IMG/VR virus record: IMGVR_UViG_3300044640_001517
Span: 1 to 64,000 of that record
Origin: a virus
DNA length: 64,000 nucleotides
Strand: one strand, 5' to 3'
Part shown: in pieces, positions 23,174 through 31,671 of the stretch
How positions within the stretch are numbered: position 1 is the first letter of the stretch
Layout: the number at the start of each line of letters is the position of its first letter
Program-made: the position numbers and the translations under genes
Notes under the pieces: model-generated
The model's input: the letters and a program-made list of their open reading frames with translations, nothing else
Told to the model about the DNA's origin: nothing
The model's database searches: none

Positions 23174-24423
23174 GAAAAAGCACTGTCAATCATCGCCTGT
23201 GCTGTCTTTGCTGGAGAATTCATCTCACGCAATAGGGCACGGTTGTATCTTGCAATCTCAAGACGCTCTGCGTCTGGAATTGCAAGTGATTCTTTGACAG
23301 ACTCTGCGATGCGCTTTGCAAGCTCAATGCCTTCTGGAAAGACAAGCTTCGCGTGTGTCGGCGATCGATCATAGTAATCAATGATGTTCATCTTGAACTC
23401 AGGGTCTGATAGGTGCTTAGGCGTAACACACATCGCGCCTGCCTCAAGAGCTTCCATCGTCGTAAACTCGCAGTGACCACTTGAGAAGTTGCCAGCCGTT
23501 AGGTTTAGGTGAACCCTAAAGCGCGAGTTTACAACAACAGGATCGTGATAGTTACCGAGGTAGCTGATCTCTGGCCCGTTTGGAACTTTAAGATCCCAGT
23601 GATACGGCGTGATGACATTTCCGTCTTCGTCAAATCCAGGTTTACCCATGTTCTCTGCCTTAAGCACAGCATGACGTTTTCCTGTCGCGCCAAAGTGTTC
23701 CTTGAGTTGCTCATACACGAGGTACGTAGGCGATGGTCCAAGGCCGATTGAGCAGGCTCCCCAGATCTCCATTCGTACGTCTTCAGGTAAGAACGCGCCA
23801 GCAACAGCGGCGAGTGGCTGTCCTTTGTTGTAAACAAATCGACCAGTGACGCCGACAACGTTGCCTGTTGGGATCTCGTCTTCAATGTTGTAGCGAGATA
23901 GGTACGGCAAACGCGCACGCACCCACTTCAATGATGCAAAGTAATCGTTTGCATCGCCTTCTGGGTTGTCGCGTGTTGTGACAAACGCAGCCGCGCGTGA
24001 CGGCGATTCAAGCAGTGCGCCAACAAAAGGAATTTCTTTTTGGATGTAAGGTGTGCCATGAAGCGCGGTTGTCCAGCGTGTCTTGGTCTTACGTAACGCG
24101 TCAACATAATCAGGCAGAACGTTTTCGCCCTCTTTCAACGCCGTTTTGTCATGTGCAAGTACGCGGATCTCAGGCAATACAACAAGATCATATGTGTCAA
24201 GTACAGCGACAAGATCGCGCGTCTTCACAACAACGTCGGGTGAGTCGCCCCACCAACGTCCGCCAGGTTGCGATGTTCCCCACGACTTGCGTGTCTTACC
24301 GCTCTTTGTGAAAGACACCACCTGGCAGTCATGTCCTAATTGTTCAAATCCTTGGCGAAGGTTAAATGCAAACCTTGTCGGTCCTTTGACCCCTGGCTCT
24401 GGCTCAAGAATTGCTACGCGCAT
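23170..24423 (-). CDS. GT4-like glycosyltransferase
   Basis: 417 residues from ATG 24423 with GGGAGAG upstream; the frame extends to 24477 but lacks a signal. It has a typical GT-B layout: VAILEPEPGVKGPTRFAFNLRQGFEQLGHDC, then TTALHGTPYI, GVTGRFVYNKGQPLAAVA (start of the second Rossmann domain, about 215), and SSGHCEFTTMEALEAGAMCVTPKHL (about 340-364), the ExFGxxxxEA-type donor-binding motif. It is coupled to the next glycosyltransferase gene. The pair sits with C5-methyltransferase and dUTPase-like genes, so DNA-base glycosylation is plausible but not shown. Confidence 0.75.
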   Translation of the reverse strand: MRVAILEPEPGVKGPTRFAFNLRQGFEQLGHDCQVVSFTKSGKTRKSWGTSQPGGRWWGDSPDVVVKTRDLVAVLDTYDLVVLPEIRVLAHDKTALKEGENVLPDYVDALRKTKTRWTTALHGTPYIQKEIPFVGALLESPSRAAAFVTTRDNPEGDANDYFASLKWVRARLPYLSRYNIEDEIPTGNVVGVTGRFVYNKGQPLAAVAGAFLPEDVRMEIWGACSIGLGPSPTYLVYEQLKEHFGATGKRHAVLKAENMGKPGFDEDGNVITPYHWDLKVPNGPEISYLGNYHDPVVVNSRFRVHLNLTAGNFSSGHCEFTTMEALEAGAMCVTPKHLSDPEFKMNIIDYYDRSPTHAKLVFPEGIELAKRIAESVKESLAIPDAERLEIARYNRALLREMNSPAKTAQAMIDSAFS

Positions 24424-24476
24424 AAAGTTCTCTCCCTTGATTATGAATGAATGAAATGTATCATAGACAAAACACA

Positions 24477-24510
24477 AACGGCGTGACTATCTTTCGACAG
24501 CCACGCCGTT
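24477..24510 (-). terminator. Stem-loop terminator after the DUF669-like gene
   Basis: Arms AACGGCGTG (24477-24485) and CACGCCGTT (24502-24510) pair perfectly over nine bases, with a further partly paired CTATC/GACAG inside. On the minus strand it is followed by TTGTGTTTTGTCT, a moderate T-rich run. It lies 22 bases after the stop at 24532 and before the glycosyltransferase gene, so it separates the replication operon from the 24423-21001 operon. Confidence 0.6.
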
Positions 24511-24531
24511 GCGTGCATTACTTCTTCGTTA

Positions 24532-25077
24532 TCAGAACGGAGAAGCGGGTGGCTGTTCTGCTGTTGGAGCAGGCGCTGCAGCTGGTGCTGGAGCAGGTGC
24601 TGGAGCAGGAGCAGGTGCAGGTGCAGGCGCAGGAGCTGCAGCAACAGGTGCTGGTGCTGCTCCAGTATTTGCTACTGAGTAGTACGCCTTGATCTCGTTC
24701 TTCTTCTGTCCCTGCCACGTGCGTGAACCTACTTGTGCACGGAAGGTCTTTTCCTTAAGTGCTGCTTCGATCTGCGCGTTGCTTGGGCTGGTTGCGAAGA
24801 ACTCACGGCCAAGACCAAGTGCGTTCATCTTGCGGAAGAAGATTCCGAGTGCTGTTGGGTTGTCTGTTGAAACAACAAGGTTGTCCCAGATCAAACGCTT
24901 TGCGTGCGCGCCGGTCTGAACTTGAGCCTTCACCGAGAACATGGTCTTACCAGACTGTGAGACCTTTGCGGTTGCTTCAACAACCTTGAGATCGTAGTCA
25001 CCGTCCGGAAGTGGATCGTATCCGCCTGTTGATTCTCCAGCGTCTTTAATAAGATCGCCCCAATTGAGTGTACTCAT
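24532..25077 (-). CDS. DUF669-like (putative ssDNA-binding) protein with Pro-Ala tail
   Basis: 181 residues. The first 130 (LNWGDLIKDAG, LPDGDYDLKVVEATAKVSQSGKTMFSVKAQVQTGAHAKRLIWDNLVVS, ALGIFFRKMNALGLG) fit DUF669, phage proteins usually found with recombination or replication genes and thought to have an OB-like fold. The tail is a long Pro-Ala repeat (APAPAPAPAP) ending SPF; a disordered linker with a Phe-ended tip is reminiscent of single-strand-binding proteins, although the acidic tip is absent. It lies downstream of the RecA-like ATPase and RecB-like nuclease. The single-strand-binding role is inferred. Confidence 0.6.
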   Translation of the reverse strand: MSTLNWGDLIKDAGESTGGYDPLPDGDYDLKVVEATAKVSQSGKTMFSVKAQVQTGAHAKRLIWDNLVVSTDNPTALGIFFRKMNALGLGREFFATSPSNAQIEAALKEKTFRAQVGSRTWQGQKKNEIKAYYSVANTGAAPAPVAAAPAPAPAPAPAPAPAPAPAAAPAPTAEQPPASPF

Positions 25078-25086
25078 GATTGTTAC

Positions 25087-25863
25087 CTATTCTTTCTCTG
25101 TGTTTGTTGATGAGATTGCTTGTGCTGGACGAGGTCCAAACACGATGTCAAGCATTGCCTCTACTCCGAGATGCTGTTGCTCAACAATTTTTCCGAGGCG
25201 TCCTTGTACACGCTCGCCTGCTTCGTACTGATTTGTACGTTCTACGTACATGCGCCGTGCCTTGTACGGTGCCTGTGTTGGATCACCACTGAAGATATCT
25301 TCAACAGTGATTGCGCCAAGGATGTCGTAGAAATATGGTGCTTGAATTGCAAGCTGTCCCTGTAGATATGGACGGTAGCGACCGTCTTTATCCTGTCGGG
25401 CCATCGCGGTAAGAACCACTGCTTCAAGCGGTGCTGTTGGGTGCATTGTTAAGTCACGAAGGTCACGCAACAACGCTCCCATGTGACGAAGAAGTTCACC
25501 CCACTGCTGCATCTGCATCTGGTTTGTGCCGGCAATATTATCCATGCACTTAACCTGAAGTTCAGATACGGAGTCGATGATCAACGACTTAAATTGATGA
25601 CGACCTAACTGCAACCACTGATACGCCTTGAGCACTGTGTCGTACTCAGTGACGTTTACAACGCAGGTGTCCCATGTGCCGTCGGCAACTGGTGGCTCCT
25701 CGCGTAGTGGGTCCCAATACCGAACGTTGATAGGTAGGAATCGATGCCCACCCTCAACGTCGAGCATGAGTCGCGGGTACGGTGCTGTGACCGCAAATGA
25801 CGACTTACCGACTTTTGACTCGCCGTAGACCATGATGGTCAATGAGCGTTGTACTTGTCCCAT
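25087..25863 (-). CDS. Phage RecA-like P-loop ATPase (AAA_24 type)
   Basis: 258 residues. Walker A GESKVGKSSF (14-23) and Walker B SLIIDSVSEL (about 92-101) are clear; VVLTAMARQDKDGRYRPYLQG follows in the position of the sensor region. Family members are phage ATPases related to RecA/Sak4, often paired with a single-strand-binding protein and acting in replication or recombination. It lies directly between the DUF669-like and RecB-like genes (one-base overlap with the latter), the usual arrangement. Confidence 0.8.
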   Translation of the reverse strand: MGQVQRSLTIMVYGESKVGKSSFAVTAPYPRLMLDVEGGHRFLPINVRYWDPLREEPPVADGTWDTCVVNVTEYDTVLKAYQWLQLGRHQFKSLIIDSVSELQVKCMDNIAGTNQMQMQQWGELLRHMGALLRDLRDLTMHPTAPLEAVVLTAMARQDKDGRYRPYLQGQLAIQAPYFYDILGAITVEDIFSGDPTQAPYKARRMYVERTNQYEAGERVQGRLGKIVEQQHLGVEAMLDIVFGPRPAQAISSTNTEKE

Positions 25864-26834
25864 TATTCATTTCCTTTCGCTTCATCTGTTTTGTAGTAAC
25901 CATACGGGTCGGCGACCGCGTATATCTCGCTTATTGCATGTTCGGCGGCGCTACCGTCGTCGAACAGTGGGCAAATCGCAAAGAACTGACATTTCCACTT
26001 GCAATCTCTGCTTGGTCGTGGATAGGCGACTTCATAGTGATCTTGTCCTTCGTCAAGTGCGTTTCTCACTCTCAACATATCGCCAATGGTGCCTTTAAGG
26101 CGTGACGCAAACACGCGAAGTGCAAATTGGTTGTGACGGACTTCCATCTGCTCATAGAACGGAGGTTTTGCGTTTGCAGTGCGCTTAACCTTCTTGAGCA
26201 TCGTAAAGATGCCGCCTTCACTTCGCTCCCCTGCATTCTTACCAAGTTCTGTATTCTGGTGGTCTTCAAGAAGCATGTACGTAAGGATCTGTTCGTTCAT
26301 GTGTGCAAGACTTGCAAACTCTGCAAACGAACCACCAACTGTCTTAAAGTCGCGGAACATACGCACACCGTCACCCTTACGGCGAACACGCATGTCAAGT
26401 TTGCCTTGCAGTTCTACCTCACCGTCGAACATCGGCATTGAGATGATCTCTTCAGTTGAGATCATTTCAAGCTCTGCATCAATGCCGTTTTCATCTACCC
26501 ACTGCAGATAACCTTCGAGCATGATACGACCGAGCTCGGCTTCGCTGTCGAGATCCATTGTGTCGCGGTATGTGTCAATTAGCAGTTGCTTGTCTTTCTT
26601 GACAAGTTCCGCGTGTGCCTCAAGCAGTGGAACACCTTGGCCGTAGTACGCATCAAGCGCGCCGTGGATACGTGTACCAAGCGCAAGCGCGCCTGTCATG
26701 TTCTGTGATTTTGGTTGAAGTCGACGATAGTAGTTCAACCACCACTTACGACGACAGTCTTTGAATGTTTGGATCTCCGAGTTTGAGATCTTGATTGGTC
26801 GCGGTGTAATCGCTACCGGAACTGACATGTCCAC
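25863..26834 (-). CDS. RecB/Cas4-like PD-(D/E)xK exonuclease with iron-sulfur cysteines
   Basis: 323 residues. ISNSEIQTFKDCRRKWWLNYY at the N-terminus and CKWKCQFFAIC near the C-terminus (about 275-285) provide the four Cys typical of Cas4/AddB iron-sulfur nucleases. The catalytic core is GKLDMRVRR...RMFRDFKTV (about 148-168), the D...DxK motif, followed by EQILTYMLLE. This family digests DNA ends in phage recombination. It overlaps both neighbours by one base and belongs to the core replication operon. It is not a CRISPR gene: no cas1/cas2 or array is present. Confidence 0.85.
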   Translation of the reverse strand: MDMSVPVAITPRPIKISNSEIQTFKDCRRKWWLNYYRRLQPKSQNMTGALALGTRIHGALDAYYGQGVPLLEAHAELVKKDKQLLIDTYRDTMDLDSEAELGRIMLEGYLQWVDENGIDAELEMISTEEIISMPMFDGEVELQGKLDMRVRRKGDGVRMFRDFKTVGGSFAEFASLAHMNEQILTYMLLEDHQNTELGKNAGERSEGGIFTMLKKVKRTANAKPPFYEQMEVRHNQFALRVFASRLKGTIGDMLRVRNALDEGQDHYEVAYPRPSRDCKWKCQFFAICPLFDDGSAAEHAISEIYAVADPYGYYKTDEAKGNE

Positions 26835-28627
26835 TATGAACCTGCTTTCTCTGTCTTGAGCATGGCAAGCAATTGATCCTTATCGCGAACGATCTGTTCA
26901 AAGTTGTCTGCTTTTGTGTCGAGTACGTCGATGACGCGCTCCTCTATTGTTCCCTCAGTGACATAGTCCATGATCACGATTGAGTCATGGATTTCGCTGC
27001 CGATGCGGTGAACGCGATCCATCGCCTGCTTGTGATCCACAAGAGACCACGGACGTTGGAGCATTACCAATCTGCGCGCGGCTGTGAGCGTGATTCCAAC
27101 GCCACCTGCCTGTGCGGTAAACAAGACCCACTTGATCTTGCCTGACTGGAAATCATCTACCGCCTTCTGACGTTCGTCTTCGTCTTGGGCGCCGGTAATA
27201 AGACCGTGCGGGATCTTTGCCTTTGTCATTTCTTTGCTGAGCAACTCAATTAGCTGACGCGACACCGCGCAGACAGCGACTGAATCATCTCCAAAGTCAC
27301 CGCTCGCAATATCGTCCATAAGCGCGTCAACCTTGCATGATGGACCGACAAGACGCACTTGGCTTTCGCCCGTAATCTCATCAACCTGCATCTCTGCAAA
27401 CGAACTCGCAAACTGTAGTAGGCGTGTTGTCTGCGTGAGTGGACTTGGCGCAGTTACCGCAGATCCACCTTCAAGTTCTGCGATCATAAGATCACGCATC
27501 TGGTCATACGCTTTCTTCTGTTTTGATGACATCTCAATGTCGCGGCGTTCCTTGAGTACAGGCGGAAGCCACGGAAGCACGCGTGCCTTAAGCATTCTGC
27601 GCATACGAGGATTTATCGCGGCATAGAATTCTTCGTTCATGTGAGGCTTTACGCCGATCACAATCATTCCGCCAAACGCGTTGAGCATTGTGTCAACCAT
27701 GCGATCGATCCAGCGTGTCTTACTTGGCCACTCACTTGGTGACAACCAGTGAAGGATTGGCCAGAGGTCAAGAACGTTGTTTGCGATCGGTGTTCCAGTG
27801 AGCGCAAAGCGAACGTCTGCATCGCCTGTTGCCGCCCATAGTGCACGCGTCTGCTTTGACTTTGGATCTTTAGAGCGGTGAATCTCGTCAGCAACAACAA
27901 CCTTGAAGTCGATACCGTTGAGTTCACGCTTGTGGATCTCACAACGATTTTCACTTACTTTTTCGTCGTGGCCACCGCAATCAGTGCAACGTGCTAGTGC
28001 AACAGAGCCATAAGGCGCCAGTCGCGAGTGTGAGCGCAATGACTCCCAGTTGATTACGTATACATCAGCCTCTGTATCGAATTGCTTGCGGCGTTGACCT
28101 GCTGAACCTTTGATGACCTGGACGCGAACGCCAGGCCACCACATCTTAAACTCACGTTCCCAGTTTTTCTTGAGCGTGTTAGGGCAAACAACCAAGGCAG
28201 GAAATACTTCTTCAGTCTCTGACAGTTTCTTAATTGCACGAATTGTCTGTGCTGTCTTACCAAGACCTGGTTCATCGGCGAGCAACGCGCGACGTGCAGT
28301 TGACAAGAACGCAACGCCGGCGCGCTGATGAGGAAACAGATCTTCATCGCCTTCAAAGGTGTCAAGATCACGTAGGGCGTTCGCCGGCGAGATTCTCGTT
28401 GCGAGTTCATTTGCGGCCCACGCCGACAGTTTTGGTCCAATTACAAGATCTGACCTAAATACCGATCGAAGTGCGAGGCACGATGACCAGCCCAGTGGCA
28501 CGCGCCACGCTTGATCCGATGCTGACCATGTCGCACCTGGGATACTCTTGCATAATTCCTTAAAACGCCACTCTGTTTCAATACGGATGTGTTCTCCCGT
28601 ACTGTTAAGATCTACATTTACTGGCAC
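26834..28627 (-). CDS. SNF2-family DEAD-like helicase
   Basis: 597 residues, start GTG 28627 with AAAGGAA upstream. The N-terminal 70 residues (WRFKELCKSIPGATWSASDQAWRVP) look like a HARP-type DNA-binding segment. Helicase motifs: I ADEPGLGKTAQTIRA (about 108-122), II VVADEIHRSKD (about 243-253), III ALTGTPIANN, V FTAQAGGVGITLTAA, VI MDRVHRIGSEI (about 537-547). SNF2 proteins remodel or branch-migrate DNA. In phages with family A polymerases it may drive replication restart or act at forks. Confidence 0.88.
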   Translation of the reverse strand: MPVNVDLNSTGEHIRIETEWRFKELCKSIPGATWSASDQAWRVPLGWSSCLALRSVFRSDLVIGPKLSAWAANELATRISPANALRDLDTFEGDEDLFPHQRAGVAFLSTARRALLADEPGLGKTAQTIRAIKKLSETEEVFPALVVCPNTLKKNWEREFKMWWPGVRVQVIKGSAGQRRKQFDTEADVYVINWESLRSHSRLAPYGSVALARCTDCGGHDEKVSENRCEIHKRELNGIDFKVVVADEIHRSKDPKSKQTRALWAATGDADVRFALTGTPIANNVLDLWPILHWLSPSEWPSKTRWIDRMVDTMLNAFGGMIVIGVKPHMNEEFYAAINPRMRRMLKARVLPWLPPVLKERRDIEMSSKQKKAYDQMRDLMIAELEGGSAVTAPSPLTQTTRLLQFASSFAEMQVDEITGESQVRLVGPSCKVDALMDDIASGDFGDDSVAVCAVSRQLIELLSKEMTKAKIPHGLITGAQDEDERQKAVDDFQSGKIKWVLFTAQAGGVGITLTAARRLVMLQRPWSLVDHKQAMDRVHRIGSEIHDSIVIMDYVTEGTIEERVIDVLDTKADNFEQIVRDKDQLLAMLKTEKAGS

Positions 28628-28660
28628 GTATCAAATTCCTTTTGTCGTTGCGTAGGTGTC

Positions 28661-28666
28661 ACTATA
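28661..28666 (-). promoter_or_regulatory. Extended -10 promoter TGGTATAGT
   Basis: On the minus strand TATAGT is preceded by TGG, an extended -10 motif, in the 92-base AT-rich spacer between the RuvC-like and helicase genes. The start codon of the helicase gene is 33 bases downstream. TTGACT lies only ten bases upstream, too close for a standard -35. No gene is seen in this spacer. Confidence 0.4.
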
Positions 28667-28719
28667 CCATATACTAAGTCAAAATTGCATTAGTTTTGGA
28701 TAATTCTTTCTTAGTATTT

Positions 28720-29184
28720 TTATTGGAGCAGTCTTCGGGGTGTCCAGCCCTTTTTAGCAAGATAAAGCAGCCCGTGGCGGATTGCATCAAGGGCGTGACC
28801 TTCCCCGCCTTTATGCCAGTAGTCAAGCTTCTTGAGCGCCTCGTTTGGGAACATTCTCTTGGCGTCTACAGGACTTTGAAGCACAATCGACTCTGGACTT
28901 GCGCAGGTGGATTCACGCGCAAGATGCTTGAGAACGCCGATCTGCTCGAGTGAGTACGGTGCCTGCGAGTTCTTTGCGGTCTGCGCCGTGATAGTAAATC
29001 GCTCACAGGCGATCTCGAGATCTACCCGAGCATCAAGTGCCATGTCAAGTCCACGACGAACCGCGGTTGCAAACTCGTCTGCTTGGTATTCACCCGACCA
29101 AAGAAGCTCTGGCTCGCCATCTGAAAATGAAAATAGACAGATACCGCTGGCTTTACCAGGATCTACTGCAAGGATCAATCTCAT
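28720..29184 (-). CDS. RuvC-like (RNase H fold) nuclease
   Basis: 154 residues. Catalytic residues match RuvC: D8 in LAVDPGKASG, E61 in IACERF, and H130/D133 in GHALDAIRHGL. Length fits compact phage Holliday-junction resolvases. It overlaps the DNA polymerase gene start by four bases. Likely role is resolving branched replication or packaging intermediates. Confidence 0.82.
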   Translation of the reverse strand: MRLILAVDPGKASGICLFSFSDGEPELLWSGEYQADEFATAVRRGLDMALDARVDLEIACERFTITAQTAKNSQAPYSLEQIGVLKHLARESTCASPESIVLQSPVDAKRMFPNEALKKLDYWHKGGEGHALDAIRHGLLYLAKKGWTPRRLLQ

Positions 29185-31007
29185 AGGTACTTATCTCCCC
29201 AACACTCAAGCGGACCGTCAACGTCTGCTGTTAATGGAACTGCCCAACCTTCACGCGTTGTCATGCACTCGCGAACAAGTTTCTTGATCTCTTCGGCGTC
29301 CTTACGCGGAGCATTGAGCACAATTTCGTCGTGCACCGGAACGATAAGAAGTTCCGTGAGATCTGCTTGATCGAGTTTTACAAGGTTGCTCTTGAATACC
29401 TCGGCCGCGCCGCCTTGAATCAGATAGTTGACAAGTGTATACACACGGCCATCGTCACATGGAAGACGTCGTCCGGTCCAGGTGTATACATATCCCTGTC
29501 CCTCGGACTTAAATCTACGCATGCCAACGTCTTCAATCTGACGTTGGAAGTGACTCATTCCTGGGAATCGCGAGTCAAACGCGTCAGACACTGACTTCAT
29601 CTGTCCCTCAAGCACGCCGGCGGTGATCGCCTGCTTTGCAACACCTGCGCCGTATAGGCGACCGTAGACCATGCTCTTGATGAGGTTACGACGTTTATCA
29701 GACTTCTTCATCGTTGGATCTTCGTACACCTCGCGACCAATCTCCGTAAACGGATCTGATCCTGTAGCGTCAGCAAGATGAAACAGGTTTACAAGGTTTT
29801 GATCTTGTGAGAGACTTGCAAACATGCGGAACTCAACCTGATCGAGGTCCGAGGTGATGATTACATGGTCCTCGTCTTTTGGAATAAACGCGCGACGAAC
29901 GACGTCATCGCCTTTTGGCAACGTTTGAAGTGCTGGGCTTGTAATCGACATGCGACTAGTACGAGCACCGAGAGTACGGACAGACGGATGAACCACGCCG
30001 TCAATAGACTCAGTAAGGAAGTTCGAGAAGTATGTGTTGGCAAGTTTGTCGGCCTTTCGTTGTTTAAGTACTGTGTCAGCGAGGTTCTTTACCTCGTCAT
30101 TTCCGTCACGGAGAAGAATCTTTAGCTGATCCTTTGTGCAGGACTTCTGTCCTGTCGGCGTATACTCCGTGATCTCTGCGCCGAGACTTTCAAATAAACG
30201 TACAAGTTGAACGTTACTTGTGATTGACGTTCCGCTATAGGTTTGCTTTGCCCACGCCTTAACCTTCTCGGTATACGCAGTGAGTTCGTCAAACTTTTGC
30301 TTAGAGTAGTCGAGGTTTACACGTGCTCCATTCAACTCCATGCGCGTCACAATTTTGCGCGTCGCCATCTCGAGTTCATACGCTTTTTGGTACGGACCAT
30401 CAGGACCGCACTGCTTGTAGAACAACTCCCAGAGACGGGTTGTTAGCACACAGTCAAGCGCACCGTATGACCAATATGGTTGAAAGTTTGTTGGCACAGT
30501 TCCCCATGTCCAACCGTTCTTTGCAAGCTCAACGTCGAGTGTTTCCTGTAACGCAACCGCACGACTGTCAACATGCAATGCTGCAAGACGTTTTAGCGCG
30601 CCTGATCCTAGTGGATCGATGACGTGCGCCATAATCATTGTGTCATGCGCGCGGTGCCAAGGCATCTCCCAACGTGACTTGACAGCGAACCAACGAGCCT
30701 CAAACGCGATGTTGTGGCAGATGATCGGGCCGTCAAACTTATCCATCGCTTCATAAAATACGCCGCCCCACTCGTTCCACGGAATTGACCAACCCTGTTC
30801 ACCGTCGCCAACCTGCACAAGACGAAGTTGACCGTGCCACGGAGAGAACGCATGTTCACGCGGATTACCTGGAAGTTCTCCTGTTTCAGTGTCAATTGAG
30901 ATCGCGTCATACGGACGACGTTGACCTAGCCAATGAATGAAATCGTTGGCCTTCTGTGCTGAGTCAACGAGATGTAACTGAACATCTGAAAGATTATTGG
31001 TTGTCAT
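29181..31007 (-). CDS. Family A DNA polymerase
   Basis: 608 residues, similar to other compact phage Pol I-like enzymes. The N-terminal 3'-5' exonuclease domain has Exo I D39/E41 (SIDTETGE) and Exo II HNIAFEARW, where Glu103 stands where Asp is usual. The polymerase domain has motif A SDLDQVEFR (about 384), motif B RRNLIKSMVYGRLYG (about 436-450) with Tyr-Gly at the nucleotide-discriminating position, and motif C VPVHDEIVL (about 554). Tyr at that position also occurs in T7 polymerase. No 5'-3' exonuclease domain is present. It is the main replicative enzyme of the phage. Confidence 0.92.
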   Translation of the reverse strand: MTTNNLSDVQLHLVDSAQKANDFIHWLGQRRPYDAISIDTETGELPGNPREHAFSPWHGQLRLVQVGDGEQGWSIPWNEWGGVFYEAMDKFDGPIICHNIAFEARWFAVKSRWEMPWHRAHDTMIMAHVIDPLGSGALKRLAALHVDSRAVALQETLDVELAKNGWTWGTVPTNFQPYWSYGALDCVLTTRLWELFYKQCGPDGPYQKAYELEMATRKIVTRMELNGARVNLDYSKQKFDELTAYTEKVKAWAKQTYSGTSITSNVQLVRLFESLGAEITEYTPTGQKSCTKDQLKILLRDGNDEVKNLADTVLKQRKADKLANTYFSNFLTESIDGVVHPSVRTLGARTSRMSITSPALQTLPKGDDVVRRAFIPKDEDHVIITSDLDQVEFRMFASLSQDQNLVNLFHLADATGSDPFTEIGREVYEDPTMKKSDKRRNLIKSMVYGRLYGAGVAKQAITAGVLEGQMKSVSDAFDSRFPGMSHFQRQIEDVGMRRFKSEGQGYVYTWTGRRLPCDDGRVYTLVNYLIQGGAAEVFKSNLVKLDQADLTELLIVPVHDEIVLNAPRKDAEEIKKLVRECMTTREGWAVPLTADVDGPLECWGDKYL

Positions 31008-31504
31008 AGATATGTCGTTCCTTGAGGCGTGTCTCTGTCGATTGTTGTTACGAGTATTCCGCAGTTCCTGAGATATGTAACTGATGTCTCAGGATTGCGA
31101 TGCGCGTCCACTCCGCCTATTCTACATACAACTCGCTTGATTCCTGAGTTTGATATGAGCTTTGCACATTGCATACACGGAGGGCTGCTAATGTAGATAG
31201 TTCCACCCTCGCTCAACGAGCGATCTACATACAAAAGTGCGTTTGCCTCGGCGTGGATCGCAGGGCAGGCATCATACATATTGTCAAGTGGTGCAACGCC
31301 TTTTGCGCGATCGCACCAGTTGATGCACTCACCAGACTCTGGCCAACTTGCGGCAGGTCCATTGTAGCCTGTTGCGACGATGTGCTGATCGTGCGAAACA
31401 ATTGCAGCACCCATCTGTGCACGGGTACAGCGTGATCGTTTTGCTACGGCGTCAACGACCGCAAGCCAGGTATCGTCCCAAGACGGACGATTGTCACTTG
31501 CCAT
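31004..31504 (-). CDS. dCMP (deoxycytidylate) deaminase
   Basis: 166 residues from ATG 31504 with AGGGAA upstream; the longer frame to 31618 runs through the neighbouring small gene and is discarded. Zinc site: H84-A-E86 in PAIHAEANAL and C110/C113 in SSPPCMQC. The family converts dCMP to dUMP for dTMP synthesis, often under allosteric dCTP/dTTP control. It overlaps the polymerase start by four bases. Here it may also balance dCMP use with the neighbouring dCMP-hydroxymethylase-like enzyme. Confidence 0.88.
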   Translation of the reverse strand: MASDNRPSWDDTWLAVVDAVAKRSRCTRAQMGAAIVSHDQHIVATGYNGPAASWPESGECINWCDRAKGVAPLDNMYDACPAIHAEANALLYVDRSLSEGGTIYISSPPCMQCAKLISNSGIKRVVCRIGGVDAHRNPETSVTYLRNCGILVTTIDRDTPQGTTYL

Positions 31505-31670
31505 TCTGTTCCCTGTGGTTATTTGCCTCGTTGATTGTTCCGGCCATGATCCGAGCAAGTAGCTCAATCGCGTCGCGTCGTGAGAACCCAGCTGCCTTGA
31601 GCGTGATAAACAACTCATGCATGCTGATGGCCGCGTCTTTCATCGGTGAGTTGTACTCGTCTTTTGCCAC
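31494..31670 (-). CDS. Small hypothetical protein, 58 residues
   Basis: GTG at 31670 follows the stop of the thymidylate-synthase-fold gene by one base; the gene ends 11 bases inside the dCMP deaminase start. It reads MAKDEYNSPMKDAAISMHEL, then LKAAGFSRRDAIELLARIM, an amphipathic helical pattern with no frame problem. Small helical proteins with GFSRRDAxELL-like motifs are common in actinophage replication operons. No function is assigned. Confidence 0.65.
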   Translation of the reverse strand: MAKDEYNSPMKDAAISMHELFITLKAAGFSRRDAIELLARIMAGTINEANNHREQNGK

Positions 31671-31671
31671 T

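Noticed and set aside
25863-26834. Cas4-like nuclease as evidence of a CRISPR system
   Set aside because: It is embedded in a replication operon with the RecA-like ATPase and helicase; phage RecB/Cas4 nucleases are common without CRISPR.
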